DNA from: an uncultured Gemmatimonadales bacterium
Lineage (GTDB): Bacteria > Gemmatimonadota > Gemmatimonadetes > Longimicrobiales > Gaopeijiaceae
Length of the DNA: 15,487 nucleotides
Assembly (NCBI GenBank): GCA_937983085.1
Contig: CALJKZ010000533.1
Location: 1-15,487, forward strand
Direction of reading: 5' to 3'
Position numbers and translations under genes: made by a program. Positions 12,882 through 15,487 of this stretch are shown piece after piece. The notes under the pieces were generated by a model. That model did not search any database and had not been told where the DNA came from. It saw nothing but the letters and a program-made list of their open reading frames with translations. Within the stretch, counting starts at the first letter, position 1; each line of letters opens with the position of its first letter.

Positions 12882-15386
12882 CTACTCGTACCGGAGCGCC
12901 TGCATGGGATCGACCCGGGAGGCCCGCGAGGCCGGAATGTATCCGGCTCCCAGCCCCACCAGACCCAGTAGGACGGTGACCACGCCCACGACGGTGACGT
13001 CGGTCCCCTCCAGCCCGTACAGGAGCGACTGGGCGGCCCGTCCCAGACCGATGGCCGCGACGACCCCGATGATGCCGCCGATGACGACCATGCGTCCCAC
13101 CTGCTTCAGGACCATGGCCCGGACCGTCGAGGACCCTGCGCCGAGGGCCATACGAAGGCCGATCTCCCGGGTGCGCTGGGAGACGGTGTACGCCAGGACC
13201 CCGTAAAGCCCGATGGCCGCCAGGAGCGTCGCCAGGGCGGCGAAGGCCGCCGAGAGCGTTCCGATGAAGCGGTCGAGGAAGACGTTGTCCTTCACCTGCT
13301 CCTCGAGGGTCTTCAGGTCGCTCACCGGAAGGTTCGGGTCGAGTCCGCTCACCACCGGCGTGACTTGTCCCATGATCACGTCGGGGTCGAGGGCCGTGCG
13401 CACGTAGTACACCAGGCCTCCGATGGTCCGGTCCTGCCGGTACGCCTTGAAGAACAGCGGAGGCGCCGCCTGCTTAACGTCCGAGTACTTGGCGTCTTGG
13501 ACGACGCCGATGATCTCGAGGTCGAGGTCATCCGAGCCTCCCCCGTTGTCGGACATGAACTTGCCCACCGCCTGCGCGCCATCCAGGTCGAACTTCCGCG
13601 TGAAGGCTTCGTTGACGATGACCACGCCGGGTGCCCCGTCGTTGTCGGACTCGGTGAACTCACGCCCGGCGATGAGGGGCATGCCCAGCGTGCTGAAGTA
13701 TCCCGGGCCCACCCAGTTCACCCGCGAGTTCGCATCGACACCGGGCTCCCACGCGAAGCCCTGCACCGAGACGTCGTTGCCCCAGCTGCTTCCGCCCAGG
13801 ATCCCCACCCGGTCGGTGGAGACGGCGGTGACTCCGGGGAGAGCGGCGAGCTCCTCCTCCAGCCTCACGAAGAAGTCGGCCGAGCGTTCGGGCTCGTAGC
13901 CGTTGAGGGCCGGAGCGACGGAGAACATGACCACGCTCTCGGGATTCAGGCCCAGGTCCACGCGGCTGACGTTGGACAGGCTCTTGATGAAGAGACCCGC
14001 CGCCACGAGCAGCGTCATCGAAAGGGCGATCTGCGCCGTCACCAGGCCGTTGCGGAAGCGCTGCGCCGCCCGTGCGCCCGACGGCTGGCCCAACGTCGTC
14101 TTGAGCATGCCGGCCAGGTCGAGCCGGGTGGCGTGGAGCGCCGGATACATCCCGAAGACGATGCCGGTGCCCAAGGAGAGGAGCGCCGTGAAGATCACCA
14201 TCTGCGGATCGATGGCCAGGTCGAAGGTGGACGCCGCCTCCGGCGGAAGGACCCGCGAGATGGAGACGAGTGTCCAGCGAGCCACCGCCAGCGAAGCCGC
14301 GCCGCCCATGACGGCGAGAAGGACGGATTCGGTGAGCAGTTGGCCGAACATCTGCCCCCGACTCGCTCCCAGCGAGCTCCGGATGGCGATCTCCTGGGAA
14401 CGGTTGGCTCCGCGGGCCAGGAGAAGGTTGGCGATGTTCGCGCAGGCGATGAGCAGGACGACGGCGGTGATGCCGAGGAGGAGACGCAGCGGCGTCGTGG
14501 CCTCTTCATGCAGCGAACTCTGGCCGCGGAACCCTGGCTCGACGATGACCTGCTTCGTCCTGAACTGCTCCATGGTCTGCTCCGTCATGGAGCCCTGCAG
14601 GGGGACCTCCACCTCGTTGATGATGGGCGAATAGAGGCCGTTGATGGCGGCGGTCGCCTGTTCGGTGGTGACGCCGTCGCCGAGGCGGGCAAACAGATAG
14701 ACCCAGTACGAGCGCCGGTTCTCGTACCCGTTGAAGAGCGGCTCCAACGCCGTCCGCATGGTGAGGGGCACGAAGACGTCGGGGTCGGCACCCAGGGTCG
14801 TCCCGTCGAAGCCGCGTTGGGCCACCCCGATGACGGTGAGGGGCTGACCATTCACCAGGATGGTCTCGTTCAGCACCGAGCGATCGGACCCGAGCTCGTT
14901 CTCCCAGTACGAATAGGCGAGGACCGCCACCGAGTGCTCACCCAGGCGCTCGTCGTCCTGGGGACCGATGAGCCGACCGAGGGCGGGCTGGACGCCGAGG
15001 ACGGGGAAGTACGACCCGGAGACGTAGATGCCCTGACCGCTGGTGGTCTGCCCGCCCTGGGAAAGGTTGGCCCCGAAGATCCGGTGCCCGGCGATGCCCG
15101 TGAAGCTGGCCTGTTCCCGCTCCAGGTCACGGAACATCGGGTAGCTCCAGAGCTCCTGACAGCTTCCCGACTGGTTGCACGACTGGGAGCCGGGATTCGG
15201 CCCCGGAGCCGAGAGGTTCACCAGGCGATCCGGCTCCTGGACGGGGAGGGAGCGCAGGAGCATCTGGTCGAAGATGGAGAAGATGGCCGTGTTGGCCCCG
15301 ATGCCCAGCGCCAGGGACACGATGGCGACGATGGTGACGAACGGCGTCTTGGCCAGCGTGCGGAAGGCGTACCGGATACCCCTCAT
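12882..15386 (-). CDS. ADOP-type ABC transporter permease (duplicated FtsX/MacB-like)
   Basis: This 834-residue protein matches the acidobacterial duplicated orphan permease family: two MacB-PCD plus FtsX units in one chain. The first membrane span is about 15-38 (start MRGIRYAFRTL is typical). The first periplasmic domain is about 45-290, with Cys70 and Cys76 close together. The first FtsX block has spans near 303-325, 349-371 and 397-415, with coupling motif EIAIRSSLGASR (332-343). The second half begins with a span at 447-470 and a second periplasmic domain about 475-700. The final FtsX block has spans near 708-735, 765-790 and 798-819, with EIGLRMALGA (741-750). The end PMQALRYE is characteristic. 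The ATG has GAGAGAGGG just upstream. No ATPase gene is present in the window, as usual for ADOPs. These permeases are thought to work with separately encoded ATPases in export or envelope stress; the substrate is unknown. Confidence 0.95.
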   Translation of the reverse strand: MRGIRYAFRTLAKTPFVTIVAIVSLALGIGANTAIFSIFDQMLLRSLPVQEPDRLVNLSAPGPNPGSQSCNQSGSCQELWSYPMFRDLEREQASFTGIAGHRIFGANLSQGGQTTSGQGIYVSGSYFPVLGVQPALGRLIGPQDDERLGEHSVAVLAYSYWENELGSDRSVLNETILVNGQPLTVIGVAQRGFDGTTLGADPDVFVPLTMRTALEPLFNGYENRRSYWVYLFARLGDGVTTEQATAAINGLYSPIINEVEVPLQGSMTEQTMEQFRTKQVIVEPGFRGQSSLHEEATTPLRLLLGITAVVLLIACANIANLLLARGANRSQEIAIRSSLGASRGQMFGQLLTESVLLAVMGGAASLAVARWTLVSISRVLPPEAASTFDLAIDPQMVIFTALLSLGTGIVFGMYPALHATRLDLAGMLKTTLGQPSGARAAQRFRNGLVTAQIALSMTLLVAAGLFIKSLSNVSRVDLGLNPESVVMFSVAPALNGYEPERSADFFVRLEEELAALPGVTAVSTDRVGILGGSSWGNDVSVQGFAWEPGVDANSRVNWVGPGYFSTLGMPLIAGREFTESDNDGAPGVVIVNEAFTRKFDLDGAQAVGKFMSDNGGGSDDLDLEIIGVVQDAKYSDVKQAAPPLFFKAYRQDRTIGGLVYYVRTALDPDVIMGQVTPVVSGLDPNLPVSDLKTLEEQVKDNVFLDRFIGTLSAAFAALATLLAAIGLYGVLAYTVSQRTREIGLRMALGAGSSTVRAMVLKQVGRMVVIGGIIGVVAAIGLGRAAQSLLYGLEGTDVTVVGVVTVLLGLVGLGAGYIPASRASRVDPMQALRYE

Positions 15387-15419
15387 CTTCCCTCTCTCCC
15401 ACGGATGGATGGACCGTCG

Positions 15420-15438
15420 GGGGCCGCGATCCGGCCCC
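15420..15438 (-). other. 7-bp stem-loop in the ADOP permease leader
   Basis: GGGGCCG (15420-15426) pairs with CGGCCCC (15432-15438) around a 5-nt loop, 34 nt before the permease ATG. It would lie in the 5' untranslated leader and could affect stability or translation. Confidence 0.3.
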
Positions 15439-15454
15439 GTCCCCAGTCGTACGT

Positions 15455-15484
15455 TGGATAGGGCGTCCGCGATTCAGGTTGCAA
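15455..15484 (-). promoter_or_regulatory. Candidate promoter for the ADOP permease
   Basis: Read on the - strand, TTGCAA (15484-15479) and TATCCA (15460-15455) are 18 nt apart, close to housekeeping -35 and -10 boxes. It would give a leader of roughly 60 nt including the stem-loop at 15420-15438. This is visual matching only. Confidence 0.35.
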
Positions 15485-15487
15485 TCG

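Noticed and set aside
13365..15461. Long open frame of 698 codons on the + strand
   Set aside because: It is antisense to the ADOP permease and its Arg/His/Asp/Gly-rich translation is a typical GC-rich shadow.

Overview
The window is GC-rich (roughly two thirds G+C), densely coding bacterial chromosome. It holds no phage genes, insertion sequences, CRISPR arrays, rRNA or tRNA that I can see. Three things point to Gemmatimonadota or a near relative such as Acidobacteriota: a long orphan permease of the ADOP type (duplicated FtsX/MacB-like), a small secreted protein of the kind abundant in those phyla, and several exported hydrolases with lipoprotein or Sec signals. The phylum call is an inference from family content.

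Left part (1-5540, all + strand). A large unrecognised membrane protein, open at the window edge, is followed after 3 nt by an M81 (MlrC-like) metallopeptidase with a lipoprotein signal. A promoter-like site and stem-loop come next, then a small secreted protein and a class-C beta-lactamase-fold serine hydrolase with a signal peptide.

Middle part (5705-8914, + strand). Three tightly spaced genes follow: a histidine-rich polytopic membrane protein, a single-span anchored protein, and an AlkD-like HEAT-repeat DNA glycosylase. After them lies a 354-nt gap without an obvious large gene, and it is the most interesting stretch here. It contains a possible 26-codon leader ORF with a strong Shine-Dalgarno, a row of stem-loops, and a terminator hairpin whose left arm can pair instead with an upstream copy of its right arm. 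That is the layout of a transcription attenuator. It precedes a 103-residue orphan gene, which itself ends in a strong 14-bp terminator hairpin.

Right part (8967-15386). On the - strand are an exported M14 zinc carboxypeptidase, whose stop codon sits in a three-copy imperfect tandem repeat, and an alpha/beta hydrolase lipoprotein. The hydrolase gene is divergent from a + strand quinone oxidoreductase. The oxidoreductase converges on the ADOP permease (- strand), with only 21 nt between them.

Taken together, four exported or lipid-anchored hydrolases (M81, serine hydrolase, M14, alpha/beta hydrolase) lie within about 10 kb. This suggests envelope or extracellular breakdown of peptides, amides or esters, although they belong to several transcription units. 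No classical defence, biosynthetic or secretion system is visible. The best candidates for undescribed biology are the attenuator-like leader with its orphan gene, and the histidine-rich membrane protein with its two neighbours.
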